64,000 bases of DNA. Source: Moraxellaceae bacterium. GTDB taxonomy: Bacteria > Pseudomonadota > Gammaproteobacteria > Pseudomonadales > Moraxellaceae. Under the pieces are notes generated by a model that was not told the DNA's origin, did no database searches, and worked only from the letters and a program-made list of their open reading frames with translations. The position numbers and the translations under genes are program-made. The stretch lies in NCBI GenBank assembly GCA_029267635.1, contig JAJUIK010000007.1, positions 1-64,000 of the forward strand, read 5' to 3'. The first letter of the stretch is position 1; every line of letters starts with the position of its first letter. This document shows positions 9,417 through 18,918 of the stretch, one piece after another.

Positions 9417-11258
9417 ATGTCATTATTGCTACAAGTGACCATTTTCCTCGGTGCGGCACTTCTTCTGGTGCCACTTGGCAAACGTTTCGGAGTAGCCACC
9501 ATTCTCGGCTATCTATTCACGGGCATATTGCTGGGTCCAAGTGCATTGAATATCGCAAGCGATCCTCAGGCCATTATGGAACTGGCCGAATTTGGGGTGA
9601 TTCTGCTGATGTTCCTGATTGGTCTGGAACTGCGTCCGCAGCGCTTATGGGAAATGCGCCATACCATGTTTGTCATGGGTGGCCTGCAAATGCTGCTCAG
9701 TGGTGTCCTTCTGATGGCCTTGCTGTTTTTTCTGGCACAGACCAGCTTCAACGCCAGTTTTGTGATTGGCTTTGCCCTGGCCCTCTCTTCTACCGCTTTT
9801 GTGCTGCAAATGCTCAGTGAACAGCGCCAACTCAACACTATCCATGGCCGGCAATCCTTTTCCATTCTGCTGTTTCAGGATATGGCTGCGATCCCATTGC
9901 TTGCTGCCATTCCCCTCCTGGCCGGCAACTCCTCGCCCCATCATGGCATTGCCTATTTTGCCGCGATTATTGCCGCATTCAGCGGGCTGTTTTTATTTAG
10001 CCGCTATGTGATGCGTCCCTTCTTCCGCTTTGTCGCGAAAAGTGGTGCCACTGAACTGATCACTGCCGTGGCATTATTTATTGTACTGGCCGTGGTGTTG
10101 CTGATGGAAACCCTCGGTATCAGTACCACCTTGGGCGCTTTCCTGACCGGCATGTTGCTGGCCGATTCTGAATTCCGGCATGAACTGGAAGCCAGCATTG
10201 CGCCCTTTAAGGGGCTACTCCTCGGCCTGTTTTTCATGACCGTTGGCATGACCATGCAATTATCACTTCTAGCTGAGATGCCGTGGCTGATTATAGGCGG
10301 CGCCTTGGCCCTGATGCTGAACAAAGGGATCGTGTTGCTGGGCATTGCGCGCGCCAATCAACAGAACTGGAAAAACAGCATTTTGCTCGCCAGCTGTCTG
10401 GCGCAGGGCGGTGAATTCGCCTTTGTGGTGCTGACCGTTGCCTATAGTGAAAAAATCCTGACTCAAACCCAGTTTGAACCGGTCATGCTGATGGTCACCC
10501 TGTCCATGATGCTGACACCACTGGCATATTGGGGCACGAACAAACTGCTGACAGCATATGGGGCCAAAGAACAACCCTTACCCGATGACGACATTCCTGC
10601 CACGCATCACCCGATGATTATTGCCGGCTTTGGCCGTTTCGGACAGATTGTGGCACGGGTTGCCCGATTGCAGCATATCCCTTTTACCGCCATCGACCAT
10701 AATCTGCAGCATCATCATTTTGTGCATAAATATGGCGGCTCACTGTATTATGGCGATGCCACCCATCCAGATTTATTGCGTTCTGCCGGCATTCAGCATG
10801 CGCAGCTTTTTGTTCTGGCCATCGATGATGTGGAAGATTCCATGAACGTGGCACGCCACATCCGGCTGAATTATCCAGAACTCAAACTGCTGGTGCGCGC
10901 ACGTGACCGCCATCATGTGCATTTATTACGTGAAATTGGCGTACAACTGATCTGGCGCGAGACCTATCTCTCCTCACTGGGCATGGCGTTCCGTGCTTTA
11001 AGAGAATTAGGAATTTCCGAACAACAAGCTTATGGCGGGATTGAGCGCTTTCGTGATTATGATGAACAGCTGCTGATCCAGCAGCAAAGTATTTTTATGG
11101 ATCCGGAAAAAATCCATGAATCACATCGCAATGCCCTAATCGAACTGGAACAGTTATTTGAAAGTGACATTCAGGTGCAACCGGAGATGACCGGGGTCAA
11201 TTTAAAACGCGGACTAGAAAATCATCGTATTGATGTAACACGGGATGAACCCAATTAA
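9417..11258 (+). CDS. CPA2-family potassium/proton antiporter with RCK domain (KefB/KefC-like)
   Basis: This is predicted to exchange K+ (or another monovalent cation) for protons across the inner membrane. The first ~380 residues form a Na+/H+ exchanger-type membrane domain of about 12 helices, with the FLIGLELRP motif and the functional-core ISTTLGAFLTGMLLADSEF segment. From about residue 400 there is a TrkA-N/RCK Rossmann domain starting MIIAGFGRFGQIVARV, where GRFGQ is the nucleotide-binding glycine motif typical of KefB/KefC. No KefF/KefG-type ancillary oxidoreductase gene is adjacent, so glutathione-adduct regulation cannot be inferred from context. Confidence 0.9.
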   Translation: MSLLLQVTIFLGAALLLVPLGKRFGVATILGYLFTGILLGPSALNIASDPQAIMELAEFGVILLMFLIGLELRPQRLWEMRHTMFVMGGLQMLLSGVLLMALLFFLAQTSFNASFVIGFALALSSTAFVLQMLSEQRQLNTIHGRQSFSILLFQDMAAIPLLAAIPLLAGNSSPHHGIAYFAAIIAAFSGLFLFSRYVMRPFFRFVAKSGATELITAVALFIVLAVVLLMETLGISTTLGAFLTGMLLADSEFRHELEASIAPFKGLLLGLFFMTVGMTMQLSLLAEMPWLIIGGALALMLNKGIVLLGIARANQQNWKNSILLASCLAQGGEFAFVVLTVAYSEKILTQTQFEPVMLMVTLSMMLTPLAYWGTNKLLTAYGAKEQPLPDDDIPATHHPMIIAGFGRFGQIVARVARLQHIPFTAIDHNLQHHHFVHKYGGSLYYGDATHPDLLRSAGIQHAQLFVLAIDDVEDSMNVARHIRLNYPELKLLVRARDRHHVHLLREIGVQLIWRETYLSSLGMAFRALRELGISEQQAYGGIERFRDYDEQLLIQQQSIFMDPEKIHESHRNALIELEQLFESDIQVQPEMTGVNLKRGLENHRIDVTRDEPN

Positions 11259-11308
11259 CTTGTGATTTACAATATAGCCACCATTAAGACAGGGTTTTGG
11301 AGAATACT

Positions 11309-12184
11309 ATGTCTGATTTACGCCAACGCTTTTATATTGAGGACTGCCCTGTTCGTGGTGAAGTAGTTCATCTTGAAGAAGCCTTACAAACCATTCTGGC
11401 CCAACGTCCTTATATGCAGGCCGTACAGGTCTTGCTCGGCGAAATGCTCAGTGCCACCGCCCTGTTGGCCAGTACCCTCAAAATCAAGGGACGCATCAGC
11501 CTGCAGATTCAGGCCAGCGGTACCTTTAAATGGGCGATGGCGGAATGTAACCATCTGGGTGAGCTGCGTGCACTGGCAGATTATGAAGAAGACCCGCGTT
11601 TTGTCGAGGCCGAGGACAGTAGTGTCGTACTCAAATCCCTGGTCAAACCGGTGCTGTTTATCAATATTGAACCTGAATTTGGCGAACGCTACCAGGGGAT
11701 TGTGCCACTGGATCAACCGACCTTAGCCGGCTGCCTGATGCAGTACTATGATTTGTCTGCCCAGATTCCGACCCATATTGTGTTGGCCAGCAATGAAAAA
11801 CATTCTGGCGGTCTGCTGATCCAGCTGTTGCCACGTACCAATGAAGAAGAACAGAAGTTTGTGGATGAAGATCTGTGGCCACGTCTGATCATGCTGACTG
11901 AAACCCTGAAAGCGGAAGAACTGACCGAACTCAGCCCGAACGAGATTCTGTACCGTTTATATAATGAAGAAGCGGTGCGTTTACCGGACGTCGAGCAATT
12001 ACAGTTTGGCTGTACTTGTTCCAAAGAGCGTTGTGCGATTGCCCTGCAGCAGATTGGCCTCGAAGCTGTAAAAGAAACCCTGGAACATCAGACCCCGATC
12101 CTGATGGACTGTCAGTTCTGTCAGACCCAATATACCTTTAGTGCTGAAGAAGCCTTGGGTCTATTTGGCAAGCATGTCAGTTAA
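11309..12184 (+). CDS. hslO: Redox-regulated holdase chaperone Hsp33
   Basis: Hsp33 is a cytoplasmic holdase activated by oxidation. Four Cys normally bind zinc and form disulfides under peroxide or bleach stress. The 291-residue product has the family N-terminal domain (LLGEMLSATALLASTLKIKGRISLQIQ). The zinc site is visible as Cys235, Cys237 (CTC), Cys268 and Cys271 (CQFC), with an extra Cys at 242. The ATG at 11309 has GGAG eight bases upstream and is preferred to an ATG four codons earlier. An imperfect terminator set follows. Confidence 0.95.
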   Translation: MSDLRQRFYIEDCPVRGEVVHLEEALQTILAQRPYMQAVQVLLGEMLSATALLASTLKIKGRISLQIQASGTFKWAMAECNHLGELRALADYEEDPRFVEAEDSSVVLKSLVKPVLFINIEPEFGERYQGIVPLDQPTLAGCLMQYYDLSAQIPTHIVLASNEKHSGGLLIQLLPRTNEEEQKFVDEDLWPRLIMLTETLKAEELTELSPNEILYRLYNEEAVRLPDVEQLQFGCTCSKERCAIALQQIGLEAVKETLEHQTPILMDCQFCQTQYTFSAEEALGLFGKHVS

Positions 12185-12258
12185 ACAGTAGCTATTTTTG
12201 CTGTTTAAAGCAGACTGATGATTGTAATAACCAGTGATATCCTCACTGGTTTTTTATT
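12181..12258 (+). terminator. Inverted repeat at hslO stop, then Rho-independent terminator
   Basis: TTAAACAG (12181-12188, containing the hslO stop) pairs with CTGTTTAA (12201-12208). Then AACCAGTGA / TCACTGGTT, about 12229-12250, forms a stem followed directly by a T-run. The second element is a canonical terminator for hslO. Confidence 0.83.
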
Positions 12259-12357
12259 ATTCATAAATTGAAACAATATCACCCTGTACGACCTCTATTC
12301 ATTCTCCTTGCAGAAGCATAATAATCAGCAATAAAACTGCAGTATTTACAAACAACC

Positions 12358-13308
12358 ATGACAAAAAATTATTATGAAATTCTGGGCGTATCGCGTGATG
12401 CCAGCCCGGAAGAAATTAAAAAAAGTTACCGTAAACTGGCAAAAAAATACCATCCGGATATTAGTAAAGAAAGTGATGCTGAAGACAAAATGCAGGCCAT
12501 CAATGTCGCCTATGACACCTTAAGCAATGCTGAAAAAAAAGCCGAATATGACCAGATGCTCGATCATCCGCAAGGATTTGCAGGTTTTGGTGCCGGGGCC
12601 GGATATGCCGGTTTTGATGGCGCCCGTTTCTACCGTCAAGGGGGACAAGGCCACGCTTCGGACTTTAGTGGTTTTGAAGATCTGTTCGGCCGTTTTGGCG
12701 GCGGTTTCGGGGGAGGAAATTACCAATACCAGCGCCAGCAGCGCAGTTACCGTGGCGAAGACCAGCATGCCAAGATTGAGGTCGATATCGACATTGCCTA
12801 TCACGGCAGTACACAGCAGATCACTCTGCAGATTCCCACACTGAATGCTTATGGTGAACCAGAAATTCAGCGTAAAACCCTACAGGTGAAAATTCCCAAA
12901 GGCATGAAAGAAGGCCAGCAGATCCGTCTGACCGGTCAGGGCCAGACGGGTATCAATGGCGGTGACAATGGTGACCTGTATATCGAGATTCAATACAAAG
13001 ACAACCCACGTATTCGTGTTGAAGGCGGTGATGTGTACTACACGCTGGACGTTGCCTCATGGGAAGCAGTACTTGGCCAAAGTATTGAGGTGAAGACACC
13101 TGCTGGCATGCTCAAGGTCAATCTGCCGCACAATGCCAAAACCGGCCAGCAGTTACGCCTGAAGGACAAAGGGATTCCGGCTAAAACACCGGGACATCTC
13201 TATCTGGTACTGAATGTGGTGAATCCGCCTGCGCATTCCGAACAGGAAAAACACGCCTATCAGGCACTGGCACAGGCCTTTCCCCACTTTAATCCTCGGT
13301 CAGAATAA
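12358..13308 (+). CDS. cbpA: Curved DNA-binding protein / DnaJ-class co-chaperone CbpA
   Basis: CbpA is a DnaJ paralogue that stimulates DnaK and binds curved DNA. The 316-residue product has an N-terminal J domain with the invariant HPD (KYHPDIS, residues ~32-38) and a Gly/Phe-rich linker (residues ~70-125). It lacks the DnaJ zinc-finger repeats and has two C-terminal beta-domains with [18 protein letters not shown]. The absence of zinc Cys separates it from DnaJ. It is followed 11 bases later by cbpM, the usual CbpA-CbpM pairing. Confidence 0.94.
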   Translation: MTKNYYEILGVSRDASPEEIKKSYRKLAKKYHPDISKESDAEDKMQAINVAYDTLSNAEKKAEYDQMLDHPQGFAGFGAGAGYAGFDGARFYRQGGQGHASDFSGFEDLFGRFGGGFGGGNYQYQRQQRSYRGEDQHAKIEVDIDIAYHGSTQQITLQIPTLNAYGEPEIQRKTLQVKIPKGMKEGQQIRLTGQGQTGINGGDNGDLYIEIQYKDNPRIRVEGGDVYYTLDVASWEAVLGQSIEVKTPAGMLKVNLPHNAKTGQQLRLKDKGIPAKTPGHLYLVLNVVNPPAHSEQEKHAYQALAQAFPHFNPRSE

Positions 13309-13319
13309 AGGAGTTGCCC

Positions 13320-13658
13320 ATGGTCACCATTCATTATCGTGAAATTATCTGTGAAGGCTGTGATGAAATGGAAATTCTGGATAGCGATTATCCGCTGAAT
13401 TTAACCCAGTTTGCCCAGATTTGTGGACAAAGTCCGGAGTGGGTCTTGGCCCTTTTGGACCATGACATCCTGCCGACCCGCACCAGTGCCGCAGTCCCGC
13501 AGTTTATTGGCGAAGATGTCGGACGGGCTCGCCGCGCATATCGTCTGCAACGTGATTTTGAAGCCAGCCTGCCCGCGGTTGCCGTCATGCTGGATTTACT
13601 AGATGAAATCAAACAGCTGCGCCGCCAGATGCAGCGTATTACTCCGTCAGATTTTTGA
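13320..13658 (+). CDS. cbpM: Chaperone modulator CbpM
   Basis: CbpM binds the J domain of CbpA and inhibits both its co-chaperone and DNA-binding activity. The 112-residue product has a MerR-like helix-turn-helix flavour (LNLTQFAQICGQSPEWVLALLDHDIL, by description) and a C-terminal helical segment LLDEIKQLRRQMQRI, in line with the family. The N-terminus has an unusual Cys pair, IICEGCDEME. ATG 13320 is preceded by AAGGAG; an in-frame TTG six bases earlier is less likely. Its last 20 bases overlap the convergent CorA-like gene. Confidence 0.88.
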   Translation: MVTIHYREIICEGCDEMEILDSDYPLNLTQFAQICGQSPEWVLALLDHDILPTRTSAAVPQFIGEDVGRARRAYRLQRDFEASLPAVAVMLDLLDEIKQLRRQMQRITPSDF

Positions 13659-14919
13659 TTTTGCGCTTAAAGCGACGGGTCTGATGTTTCAGGTGGGTAT
13701 TGTAACGCTCATAATCCAGCAACCAGAACAGATTAACCGTGCGTTGCTGGTGCTGTTGCGCCAACAGGTCAATGATGCTCTCCTCATGCCCGCCAAACAG
13801 CCGGCTGCGGTAAAACAGATATAATAAGGTCACAGTACAGAGCAACATCAGCAGCACAATAATCCAGAAGCCTTCGCGCATTTCCAGTCCGGGAAGATAG
13901 GTAAAATTCATCCCGTAAATCCCGGTCAACAAGGTTAAGGGCGCAAAAATCGTGGTGATAATCGCCAGAATCCGCATATTTTCATTGGTCTGGTTGGCAA
14001 TCGCGGAAAAATGCAGATTTATGGCAGCCTGAATGGCATTGCGCAAACGCGCCACGTGCTTCTGAATACGCTCGACGTGGCTGGTCAGGTCATCAATCCT
14101 GACCAGTACAATATCCTGTGGATCTCTTAATGTTTCATACATCAAATGATTGTAGTTCTGTACAATCTCATCGCGTAATTCCTGAAAGGCATCAATCTGT
14201 TCTTCACACAGGTTCTCAATCTGCTGGAACAGGGTCATTTCCTGAAACAGCTGATGCCACTGCTTGAAGCGTTTTTTGCCTTGTAACAGTTCTTTCTGCC
14301 AGAACTCTACCCGTTTGGTGAGCGGAATCCGCAAATCCAGATAGGTGTCGGTCATGCGATTGAGTAAACGCAGTCCCAAATCCAGTACCGAATTCGGTAT
14401 GCGCTGCGGTTTATCACGATTTTCTAGCTGACAGATCAGATTGTTTTGCAAACGCTCAATATAACTTTCAATGATCTTGATGCCGGGTTCACGGAAGGTA
14501 ATCAGCAGCTGCGGATTGAGAAAAAAACTGATCGGTGTAGAAGCCAATCCAAAAGCACTTTGGCTGGGCTGTAGCGAAACATCCTGATAATGAATCTGAT
14601 CCTCTGGCGCCACAATTTTGCGAAAAATTACCAGATCATAATCTTCGGTACTGTCAAAGGCACAAGGATGATCAATATTCAGCAAGTCCTTGATGTGATA
14701 TTCATTGATTTTTAAACCACTTAAGACCTCAATTTCACTCTTCCAGTCCTCTACCCGATTCACGCAATCTTCCCGGGTAGTATCAATCCAGATAAAGTCC
14801 AGAATCTGCCCATCTTCACGCCGATCACTCACCAACGTGCGCTGATTCTTTTCATCTTGATAAAAATAAAACACTTGCATGATAGGCATTGAGTCTGAAT
14901 CTGATCCTGTCTGCATCAT
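13639..14919 (-). CDS. CorA-family divalent cation (Mg2+) transporter-like protein
   Basis: CorA proteins are pentameric inner-membrane channels for Mg2+ and other divalent cations. The ~426-residue product has a long soluble N-terminal domain. Two C-terminal helices follow, the first ending in the diagnostic YGMNF (LLTGIYGMNFTYLPG); a positively charged tail ends RRFKRKIKNL. The tail is longer than in classical CorA, with about 55 residues after the second helix. I place the start at MMQTGSDS (14919); MPIMQV at 14889 is also plausible, and an ATG at 15072 would add a 51-residue non-conserved-looking extension. Its 3' end overlaps cbpM by 20 bases. Confidence 0.88.
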   Translation of the reverse strand: MMQTGSDSDSMPIMQVFYFYQDEKNQRTLVSDRREDGQILDFIWIDTTREDCVNRVEDWKSEIEVLSGLKINEYHIKDLLNIDHPCAFDSTEDYDLVIFRKIVAPEDQIHYQDVSLQPSQSAFGLASTPISFFLNPQLLITFREPGIKIIESYIERLQNNLICQLENRDKPQRIPNSVLDLGLRLLNRMTDTYLDLRIPLTKRVEFWQKELLQGKKRFKQWHQLFQEMTLFQQIENLCEEQIDAFQELRDEIVQNYNHLMYETLRDPQDIVLVRIDDLTSHVERIQKHVARLRNAIQAAINLHFSAIANQTNENMRILAIITTIFAPLTLLTGIYGMNFTYLPGLEMREGFWIIVLLMLLCTVTLLYLFYRSRLFGGHEESIIDLLAQQHQQRTVNLFWLLDYERYNTHLKHQTRRFKRKIKNLTE

Positions 14920-15243
14920 GCCATAAAAATGTCCTCTTTTAAGCAGACTTTTATCATGGCTGCCTTCACTTTTTCGGGAATGACTTGTTATCTGCGCAAG
15001 AATTTGAATGCTATCTATGAGTTTATAAATATGAACGTATGACAAATGGCGCAATGCAGCAAAGAGATGCATGATCTGACGTTTATTTTTATAGGCTTCT
15101 CAGCGTTTTTATTATAGCAAAATCCCATAATATTTTTAAGGATTTTTTCTGGTCGCAGCGTCTACGCAAAATAATGGAATATTCCAGCAGCGAGCGCATA
15201 CTGAATTCAAGAAAAGTAAAACTCAACGTGAGGTCATTAACGC
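14920..15243. other. Non-coding gap between divergent corA-like gene and ydcH
   Basis: This stretch is AT-rich and has no convincing gene. The minus-strand frame of the CorA-like gene stays open up to an ATG at 15072, but the extension looks like read-through. The right end carries the ydcH ribosome site (GAGGT nine bases before its ATG). I see no strong hairpin. Confidence 0.5.
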
Positions 15244-15468
15244 ATGTTTCCAGAATATCGTTCTCTTATCAGCAAATTAAAGCAAGAAGACGCTCATTTT
15301 CATCGCGTGTTTGAAGAACATAATAAATTGGATCACCAAATTATTCGACTCGAACAAAACCCGGTAACTGAGGGTGTGGAGGAGATTGAGCTTTTGAAAC
15401 GCCAGAAACTCAAACTGAAAGATGAGTTATATGGCATGCTGCGACGCGCTGATGGCGAACAAGGCTAA
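15244..15468 (+). CDS. ydcH: YdcH-family (DUF465) small protein
   Basis: This is a 74-residue, highly charged, all-helical protein of the widespread DUF465/YdcH family, whose function is not established. Family features are the N-terminal FPEYRSLISKLKQEDAHFHRVFEEHNKLDHQI stretch (quoted in part) and the final KLKDELYGML segment, together forming a helical hairpin or short coiled coil. It is a single gene between the divergent CorA-like gene and the convergent pnp, ending at a bidirectional terminator. Confidence 0.88.
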   Translation: MFPEYRSLISKLKQEDAHFHRVFEEHNKLDHQIIRLEQNPVTEGVEEIELLKRQKLKLKDELYGMLRRADGEQG

Positions 15469-15507
15469 AATCTTTTGCTGGTTTGTATTACCACAAACGA
15501 GCAAGCA

Positions 15508-15539
15508 TAAAAAAAGCCCATTGAATGGGCTTTTTTTAT
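15508..15539. terminator. Bidirectional Rho-independent terminator between ydcH and pnp
   Basis: AAAGCCCATT / AATGGGCTTT forms a 10-bp stem with a tiny loop, flanked by A7 and T7 runs. It serves ydcH on the plus strand and pnp on the minus strand. Confidence 0.92.
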
Positions 15540-15551
15540 GTCACAGCGCGA

Positions 15552-17645
15552 TTAAGCTTGTGCGATGTCTTTCATGGTCAATTTGATACGACCGCGGTTG
15601 TCAACGTCAGCAACCTGAACTTTTACGTCTTGACCTTCTTTCAGCACGTCAGCCACGTTGGCAATACGTTCGTTTGAAATTTGTGAAATGTGCAACAAGC
15701 CATCCGTACCTGGCATGATGTTCACAAACGCACCAAATTCAACAATACGAATGACTTTACCATCGTAGATTTTGCCTGGTTCAACTTCCGCAGTTAAGGC
15801 TTGGATTTTAGCAATTGCCGCTTGTGCAGCCGCTTTGCTTTCACCAAACACACGTACGGTACCGTTGTCTTCAATATCAATCGCCGCTTTGGTTTCTTCT
15901 GTGATTTGACGAATGGTCGCACCACCTTTACCAATCACGTCACGGATTTTGTCTGGATTGATGGTGATCACCTGGAAGGTTGGCGCATGCATGCTGATTT
16001 CTGGACGTGCACGAGAAATCACTTTGTTCATTTCATTCAGGATGTGCATACGACCGGCAAATGCCTGGTTCAATGCCACTTCCATGATTTCTTCAGTGAT
16101 GCCTTCAATCTTGATGTCCATTTGCAGTGCGGTAATACCGTTGGCAGAACCCGCTACTTTAAAGTCCATGTCGCCCAAGTGATCTTCATCACCCAAGATG
16201 TCAGAAAGAACCGCGAAACGCTCGCCTTCTTTTACTAGACCCATCGCGATACCCGCAACTGGTGCTTTCAATGGTACACCTGCATCCATCAATGCTAGAG
16301 ATGCACCGCATACAGACGCCATAGAAGATGAACCGTTCGATTCAGTGATGTCAGATACGACACGCAGTACATACGGGAAACGGTCTGCAGCAGGCAGAAC
16401 AGCTTGTACACCACGACGTGCCAAACGCCCATGACCGATTTCACGACGTTTTGGACCAGACTCACGACCAGTTTCACCTACAGAGTATGCAGGGAAGTTA
16501 TAGTGCAACATGAAGTTGTCAGTCTTAGTACCTGCAAGCGTATCGACCATCAACGCATCACGGGTATTACCCAAGGTTGCAGTCACAAGGGCTTGAGTTT
16601 CACCACGGGTAAACAATGCTGAACCGTGTGCACGATCCAATACGCCCGCCTGGATATCCAAGGCACGAACTGTTTTGGTATCACGTCCATCGATACGTGG
16701 CTTACCTGACAAGATATTGTCACGTACGGTACGGTATTTCAGATCTTCAAACAAATCATTCAATTCGTCTGCAATACCAGTTTCATCATTTTCCGGAACA
16801 AACTGCGCAACCGCTTCAGCTTGCAAAGCATCCAATGCCGCATAACGGTCTTGTTTGATCGCAATGGTATAGGCTTCAGAGATTTTCGCTTCGAAGGCTT
16901 CTTTTAACTTGGCACGAAGTTCTTCATTTTTCGCTGGAGCAACCCAATCCGACTCTTTTGCACCCACGGCAGCAGCAAATTCTTTAATCGCTTGTACTGC
17001 AATCTGCATTTCGTCATGACCGAACAAAACTGCACCAAGCATTTGATCTTCAGAAAGTTCTTTCGCTTCTGATTCAACCATTAACACGGCTGAATCAGTA
17101 CCTGCAACCACCAGGTCAAGATCAGACTGAGCCATTTGTTCGTAGTTCGGGTTGAGAACATATTCACCGTTGATCAAGCCCACACGTGCCGCACCGATTG
17201 GGCCACGGAATGGTGTACCAGCAATTGCAAGTGCTGCAGACGTACCTAACATGGCAGCAATATCTGCTTCCATTGATTTGTCAGAAGAAACTACAGTCGC
17301 AGTGACCTGGATTTCGTTGTAATAACCTTCCGGAAACAATGGACGGATTGGACGGTCAATCAAACGTGAAATCAAGGTTTCCGCTTCAGACGCACGGCCT
17401 TCACGTTTGCCATAACCACCCGGAATACGGCCAGCAGCATATTGTTTTTCTTGATAGTTAACGGTGAGAGGGAAGAAATCCTGACCCGCTTTTGCAGTCG
17501 GTTGTGCAACGACCGCCACCAACACAGAAACGCCACCCATGGTGATCAGTACAGAGTTGGCTTGACGTGCGATACGACCAGTTTCTAAAACGACCTGATG
17601 CTGGCCAAATTGGAATTCTTTACGAACTATATTAAACATCGACAT
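15552..17645 (-). CDS. pnp: Polynucleotide phosphorylase
   Basis: PNPase is a trimeric 3'-to-5' phosphorolytic exoribonuclease and degradosome component. The 697-residue protein contains two RNase PH domains (first with [24 protein letters not shown], partly quoted; second with [12 protein letters not shown]), a KH domain ([11 protein letters not shown]), and a C-terminal S1 domain ([15 protein letters not shown] ... GLLHISQIS). The family-standard core is intact. It is downstream of rpsO with a 241-bp spacer containing hairpins, the arrangement in which E. coli pnp is autoregulated after RNase III cleavage. Confidence 0.98.
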   Translation of the reverse strand: MSMFNIVRKEFQFGQHQVVLETGRIARQANSVLITMGGVSVLVAVVAQPTAKAGQDFFPLTVNYQEKQYAAGRIPGGYGKREGRASEAETLISRLIDRPIRPLFPEGYYNEIQVTATVVSSDKSMEADIAAMLGTSAALAIAGTPFRGPIGAARVGLINGEYVLNPNYEQMAQSDLDLVVAGTDSAVLMVESEAKELSEDQMLGAVLFGHDEMQIAVQAIKEFAAAVGAKESDWVAPAKNEELRAKLKEAFEAKISEAYTIAIKQDRYAALDALQAEAVAQFVPENDETGIADELNDLFEDLKYRTVRDNILSGKPRIDGRDTKTVRALDIQAGVLDRAHGSALFTRGETQALVTATLGNTRDALMVDTLAGTKTDNFMLHYNFPAYSVGETGRESGPKRREIGHGRLARRGVQAVLPAADRFPYVLRVVSDITESNGSSSMASVCGASLALMDAGVPLKAPVAGIAMGLVKEGERFAVLSDILGDEDHLGDMDFKVAGSANGITALQMDIKIEGITEEIMEVALNQAFAGRMHILNEMNKVISRARPEISMHAPTFQVITINPDKIRDVIGKGGATIRQITEETKAAIDIEDNGTVRVFGESKAAAQAAIAKIQALTAEVEPGKIYDGKVIRIVEFGAFVNIMPGTDGLLHISQISNERIANVADVLKEGQDVKVQVADVDNRGRIKLTMKDIAQA

Positions 17646-17772
17646 GTATTGATTTTTCCTGATTTTATTCTAGTGGAGACCCCTAAGGTTTGGCATTCAC
17701 ATCAACTGCATAAATGACAAAGCTTAGAAGCCGACCTCACCAGATATTTAAAATACTAATTTAAGACACAAA

Positions 17773-17822
17773 GAAGGAGCGAAACATTCGCCCCTTCCCA
17801 TTATCCAGCCAAAGCTGGATAT
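17773..17822 (-). promoter_or_regulatory. Two hairpins in the rpsO-pnp intergenic region
   Basis: GAAGG-a-GCGAA (17773-17783) pairs with TTCGC-c-CCTTC (17787-17797), giving ten base pairs and one mismatch around a 3-nt loop. Four bases later TATCCAGC pairs with GCTGGATA (17802-17822). In E. coli this position holds the rpsO attenuator and the RNase III-cleaved pnp leader stem. The same roles are inferred here from position and structure. Confidence 0.65.
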
Positions 17823-17886
17823 ACTTTAGTTTTCAGTAATACGGCATTTAGCATGCAATAATCCGAAAATAAAAATTTAAATCGAA

Positions 17887-18156
17887 TTAACGACGTAAAC
17901 CTAAAGCGCCGATCAAAGCAGTGTAACGGCCGTGATCTTTACCGTTAAGGTAGTCAAGCAGTTTACGACGTTGGTTAACCATACGAATCAAACCACGACG
18001 GCTGTGATGGTCGTGTTTGTGCTCTTTGAAGTGACCTTGCAAATCATTGATTTGTGCAGTTAAAAGAGCAACTTGAACTTCTGGTGAACCAGTGTCGTTT
18101 TCAGCGCGAGCAAATTTAGCGATGATCTCTGCGCGATCTGCGTTTGTTAAAGCCAT
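17887..18156 (-). CDS. rpsO: 30S ribosomal protein S15
   Basis: S15 is the 89-residue primary 16S rRNA-binding protein that nucleates the platform of the small subunit. All family landmarks are present: [19 protein letters not shown], the [11 protein letters not shown] loop that contacts rRNA, and the C-terminal [13 protein letters not shown] ribosome site precedes the ATG. An 88-nt leader separates it from a sigma70-like promoter, and S15 commonly represses its own translation through the leader. pnp follows in the same direction. Confidence 0.98.
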   Translation of the reverse strand: MALTNADRAEIIAKFARAENDTGSPEVQVALLTAQINDLQGHFKEHKHDHHSRRGLIRMVNQRRKLLDYLNGKDHGRYTALIGALGLRR

Positions 18157-18250
18157 TCGATTTCTCCGAGATGCTTTGAATAAATAAAAATGATATCGAT
18201 CACCTTGACGAATCCCGATGACTGCCGTGCATCACTACAGCAAGCCTGAT

Positions 18251-18279
18251 ATTTTAAGGGAAAACGGCAGCGATTGCAA
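18251..18279 (-). promoter_or_regulatory. Predicted sigma70 promoter of rpsO-pnp
   Basis: On the minus strand TTGCAA (18279-18274) and TAAAAT (18256-18251) are separated by exactly 17 bases. The predicted transcript starts near 18244, giving an ~88-nt leader before the rpsO ATG. Confidence 0.7.
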
Positions 18280-18463
18280 AAAATCTGCTGATTTACTAAA
18301 CAGCCTCTTCCACAAACTGTCTGATCTCTTCCTTGCTTTTGCACACAAGCGTCTTTCATCCCGTTTTATTTAAACCACTCGGAAACATAAACAGAATGAT
18401 GAGATCTGCCGAGGAACAACAGATCCACTAAAATTCACTGCTCACATACCACATCATCCCTAT

Positions 18464-18496
18464 AAAAAAGCCCAGGCTTGCGGCCTGGGCTTGTTG
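18464..18496 (-). terminator. Strong Rho-independent terminator, minus strand
   Basis: GCCCAGG / CCTGGGC forms a GC-rich stem around a 5-7 nt loop. On the minus strand it is followed by a T6 run; the plus-strand side has no T-run, so it works leftward. Confidence 0.8.
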
Positions 18497-18712
18497 CGCT
18501 GTCATGTGTTGCTGTTATTTTTATTATTTTTCAATTTTTTATAATATTCGTATGTTTTAAAACACTATTTTTTATAGTTTATTGTTTATGTTTTATTGCC
18601 TTACGCAACCTATCTTGTGCTCAATTGGAATGAGAAAACAGTGGTTTTATCTGCATACATTGTACGAAAATTCATACATTGAACTTACAGGTTTGAAAAA
18701 ATCTTGAGAAAA

Positions 18713-18750
18713 ATAAAAGCCCTGTAGTCTCTCCCAAAACTACAAGGCTT
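18713..18750 (-). terminator. Rho-independent terminator downstream of recD
   Basis: On the minus strand AAGCC-t-TGTAGT pairs with ACTACA-g-GGCTT around a purine-rich loop, followed by TTTATTTTTCT. It is the first terminator after recD, and could equally be the 3' end of a small RNA. Confidence 0.7.
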
Positions 18751-18918
18751 AGCGGCTGTAAGTTTCCTCTTTTATCACTTACGCTCTATGTAAGTTCGCT
18801 GTCTTTATGACTTTATCATCATTATTATGCGATTTTTTCCGGCATTCCATGCTGGACTATTTGTGTGAAAGATCTTCTCAAAAACCAGTGAAGCAAACTA
18901 GACGCCAATATCTCGAAT

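Larger units (their letters stand above)
18157..18918. other. 760-bp non-coding region between rpsO and recD with two minus-strand terminators
   Basis: No convincing protein gene is visible. From left to right it holds the rpsO leader and promoter, a strong terminator at 18464-18495, a very AT-rich stretch with a 9-bp direct repeat CATACATTG (18654-18662 and 18673-18681), and a second minus-strand terminator at 18713-18750. Several copies of ACTTAC or its complement lie around 18683-18798. The two terminators could both act on recCBD read-through, or one could end a small RNA transcribed leftward. Confidence 0.5.

Noticed and set aside
14920..15072. 51-residue N-terminal extension of the CorA-like protein
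   Set aside because: Has an ATG but no ribosome site of note and no family-like residues; read as upstream non-coding DNA.
15801..16858. Several plus-strand open frames of 60-145 codons inside pnp
   Set aside because: Antisense shadows of the highly conserved pnp gene, without ribosome sites or family similarity.
18157..18363. Minus-strand open frame of 70 codons upstream of rpsO
   Set aside because: It covers the rpsO leader and promoter and overlaps the rpsO start; no ribosome site or protein-like composition.
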